Assembly: GCA_902462665.1 (NCBI GenBank)
Contig: CABQCM010000126.1
Location: 1 to 5,262 of the forward strand
DNA from: an uncultured Oscillospiraceae bacterium
GTDB taxonomy: Bacteria; Bacillota; Clostridia; Oscillospirales; Acutalibacteraceae
DNA: 5,262 nucleotides
Direction of reading: 5' to 3'
Every line of letters starts with the position of its first letter. Position 1 is the stretch's first letter. The notes below the pieces were generated by a model. It ran no database searches and was not told the DNA's origin. It saw nothing but the letters and a program-made list of their open reading frames with translations. A program made the position numbers and the translations under genes. This document shows, in pieces, positions 3,303 to 5,262 of the stretch.

Positions 3303-5262
3303 TTGGAATTGCAGGAACCGCATAACAAGCTAATCGAGGTCGATATCGTAAACGAGATGCGCAAGTCTTTCCTCGATTACTCCATGTCGGTCATCGTGGC
3401 CCGTGCGCTGCCCGACGTGCGCGACGGACTCAAGCCGGTTCACCGCCGGATTCTCTACACCATGTATGAGAATTCCCTGACCCCCGACAAGCCCTACCGT
3501 AAATGCGCCGACACGGTCGGCTCGGTGCTGGGCCGGTACCATCCGCACGGCGACGCGTCGGTTTACGATGCATTGGTGCGCTTAGCGCAGGATTTCTCCA
3601 TGCGCTATATGCTGGTGGACGGGCACGGGAACTTCGGCTCCATCGACGGATATCCCGCCGCCGCCTACCGGTATACCGAGGCGAGAATGAGCAAAATGGC
3701 CGTGGAGATGCTGCGGGACATCGACAAGGAAACGGTCGATTTCGCCCCCAACTACGACGACCGCCTCAAGGAGCCGGTGGTGCTGCCCTCCCATTTCCCC
3801 TCGCTGCTGGTCAACGGCTCGTCGGGTATCGCAGTGGGCATGGCGACCAACATCCCGCCTCATAACCTGGGCGAAGTGGTCGACGGCATGTGTCATCTGA
3901 TTGATAACCCCGAGGCCACGGTGGACGAGCTCAACGAATTTATCAAAGGCCCTGACTTCCCCACTGGAGGCATCGTCATGGGTCGAAGCGGCATTCGCGC
4001 GGCCTACGCCACCGGGCGCGGGCGCATCATCGTGCGCGGCCGGGCCGAAATTGAAGAGAGCCGCTCCAACGCCTACCGCATCGTGATTACCGAGATTCCC
4101 TACATGGTCAATAAGCTCAATTTGGTCAAATCCATGGTGGATTTGGTCAAGGAAAAACGGGTGGAGGGCATCGACGATATCGTCGATCACTCCAACCGCG
4201 AGGGAATGCGCATCGTGGTCGAGCTGAAACGGGACGTCAATCCCCAGGTCGTGCTCAACCAGCTTTACAGCTATACCCAGCTTCAAACCACCTTCGGGGC
4301 GAACATGCTCGCGCTGGTGAACGGCGAGCCGAAGGTGCTCAACCTCAAAGAAATGCTGCAACACTACATCGACTACCAGTGCGAGGTGGTCGTGCGCCGC
4401 ACCCGGTATGAGCTGCGCAAGGCGCAGGAGAGAGCCCACATCGTGGAGGCTCTCAAGATCGCCATTGACTTTATCGACGAGGTTATCGCCATCATCCGTT
4501 CCTCCAAAACCATTGCCGAGAGCAAGCAGCGTTTGATGGATCGCTTCGAGTTTGACGACACGCAGGCCACCTACGTCGTGCAGATGCGCCTGGGTCAGCT
4601 TACCGGTATGGAGCGCAGTAAAATCGAGGAAGAGCTGGCCGAGCTGAAGGCCCGCATTGCCGATTTGAGCGATATTCTCGCCAGTGAGGACCGCATTCAC
4701 AGCATCGTCAAGGAAGAGGCTTTGGTCGTGCGCGACAAGTACGTGGACGACCGCCGCACCGAAATCACCGCCGTGTCGGGCGAGGTGGACATTGAAGACC
4801 TCATCCCGGTGGAGGAATGCGTGCTGACCATGACCCACATGGGCTACATCAAGCGCCAGCCGAGCGACACCTATCACCTCCAGCGCCGCGGCGGACGCGG
4901 CGTCAGCGGCATGTCCCGGCGGGACGAGGATTTTGCGGAGAACATGTTTACCTGTTCCTCCCACGATTATATTCTCTTTTTCTCCAACCGCGGCCGGGTG
5001 TATCGCCTCAAGGCTTACGAGGTGCCGGAGGGGAGCCGGACTTCCAAGGGCATGAACATCGTCAACCTCCTGCCGATTGAAGGGGAAGAAAAAATCACGG
5101 CCATGATTCGGGTGTCCGAGTTCGAGGAGGACAAGTACCTGTGCATGGTCACGCGGCAGGGAATTATTAAGCGGACTTCCCTTTGCGCCTACGACACCGC
5201 CCGCAAGGGAGGCATCATCGCCATCACTCTTGACGAAGGGGACGAGTTGCGCTGGGTGCGCC
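3303..5262 (+). CDS. gyrA: DNA gyrase subunit A, 5' part (3' end outside window)
   Basis: GyrA is the DNA-cleaving and DNA-wrapping subunit of gyrase. From the TTG at 3303 the frame stays open to the window edge, giving 653 residues of an expected 800-880, so only the distal C-terminal blades are missing. The N-terminus reads (M)ELQEPHNKLIEVDIVNEMRKSFLDYSMSVIVARALPDVRDGLKPVHRR, and its length before MRKSF agrees with other GyrA proteins. The winged-helix region has RYHPHGDASVYDA; Ala85 sits at the E. coli Ser83 position and Asp89 at Asp87. The catalytic tyrosine is Tyr124 (3672-3674) in AYRYTEARM. The tower and coiled-coil regions follow, with QMRLGQLTG near the dimer gate. The GyrA-box QRRGGRG at residues 527-533 (4881-4901) starts the beta-pinwheel domain and marks gyrase rather than topoisomerase IV (ParC). 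No frameshift was seen. Regulation may involve the structured region at 3072-3302. Confidence 0.96.
   Translation, partial: MELQEPHNKLIEVDIVNEMRKSFLDYSMSVIVARALPDVRDGLKPVHRRILYTMYENSLTPDKPYRKCADTVGSVLGRYHPHGDASVYDALVRLAQDFSMRYMLVDGHGNFGSIDGYPAAAYRYTEARMSKMAVEMLRDIDKETVDFAPNYDDRLKEPVVLPSHFPSLLVNGSSGIAVGMATNIPPHNLGEVVDGMCHLIDNPEATVDELNEFIKGPDFPTGGIVMGRSGIRAAYATGRGRIIVRGRAEIEESRSNAYRIVITEIPYMVNKLNLVKSMVDLVKEKRVEGIDDIVDHSNREGMRIVVELKRDVNPQVVLNQLYSYTQLQTTFGANMLALVNGEPKVLNLKEMLQHYIDYQCEVVVRRTRYELRKAQERAHIVEALKIAIDFIDEVIAIIRSSKTIAESKQRLMDRFEFDDTQATYVVQMRLGQLTGMERSKIEEELAELKARIADLSDILASEDRIHSIVKEEALVVRDKYVDDRRTEITAVSGEVDIEDLIPVEECVLTMTHMGYIKRQPSDTYHLQRRGGRGVSGMSRRDEDFAENMFTCSSHDYILFFSNRGRVYRLKAYEVPEGSRTSKGMNIVNLLPIEGEEKITAMIRVSEFEEDKYLCMVTRQGIIKRTSLCAYDTARKGGIIAITLDEGDELRWVR

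Noticed and set aside
3503..3865. Second + strand frames inside gyrA (also 4817-5080)
   Set aside because: They are out of frame with GyrA, Arg/Gly/Ala-rich, and have no start signal; they are shadows.
3582..4964. A 460-codon open frame on the minus strand opposite gyrA
   Set aside because: It is the antisense shadow of a GC-biased, strongly conserved gyrA frame. Its translation is rich in His, Ala, Val and Asp without recognisable domains, and the + strand product is unambiguous.
1..5262. CRISPR array, tRNA, rRNA, insertion sequence or phage genes
   Set aside because: No spaced long repeats, cloverleaf sequences, rRNA signatures or transposase-like proteins were found on either strand.

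Overview
The window is a piece of a bacterial chromosome with the two DNA gyrase genes at its ends, both on the + strand: the 3' half of gyrB (1-981) and the first three quarters of gyrA (3303 to the window edge). The GyrB lacks the long C-terminal insertion of enterobacterial GyrB. Both proteins carry variants that I associate with Clostridia, probably Oscillospiraceae/Ruminococcaceae: LPLWGKMLNVEKA and a FVVNLDI end in GyrB; GDASVYDA, GYPAAAYRYTEARM and QMRLGQLTG in GyrA. Base composition is moderately GC-rich, and the ribosome-binding sites (AAGGAGG, AAGGAG, AAGGTGAT) are of Firmicute type. Adjacent gyrB and gyrA suggest the dnaA-dnaN-recF-gyrB-gyrA neighbourhood near the replication origin, although dnaA itself is outside the window.

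Between the gyrase genes lie three small membrane-protein genes on the same strand (1017-1811, 1913-2455, 2508-3071). All have the same plan: a short cytoplasmic N-terminus, a two-helix membrane hairpin, and a soluble C-terminal domain with a conserved LPK/VPR-type segment. This resembles YcxB-like proteins (Bacillus YcxB / PF14317-like). The second and third share a clear N-terminal signature, LQF-[HN]-[KR]-x3-RR-x-G-x(0,1)-NRL. The first is more divergent and has a four-cysteine zinc ribbon at its N-terminus. They look like an expanded, divergent tandem paralog set. Their function is unknown.

Two non-coding stretches deserve attention. The 101-base gap 1812-1912 is very AT-rich. It contains a 10-bp dyad whose arms each match the relaxed DnaA-box pattern TTWTNCACA, overlapping a plausible promoter with an extended -10. 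The 231-base gap before gyrA (3072-3302) has no convincing gene, but it is dense in inverted repeats: competing hairpins, a 7-bp stem, an 8-bp perfect long-range stem and a GC-rich hairpin just before the gyrA ribosome-binding site. It could be a structured gyrA leader. gyrA appears to start with TTG.

Likely transcription: gyrB may read into the zinc-ribbon gene (35-base gap). The second and third small genes form a pair from the promoter at about 1855-1884. I could not place a convincing gyrA promoter. No tRNA, rRNA, CRISPR array or mobile element was seen.
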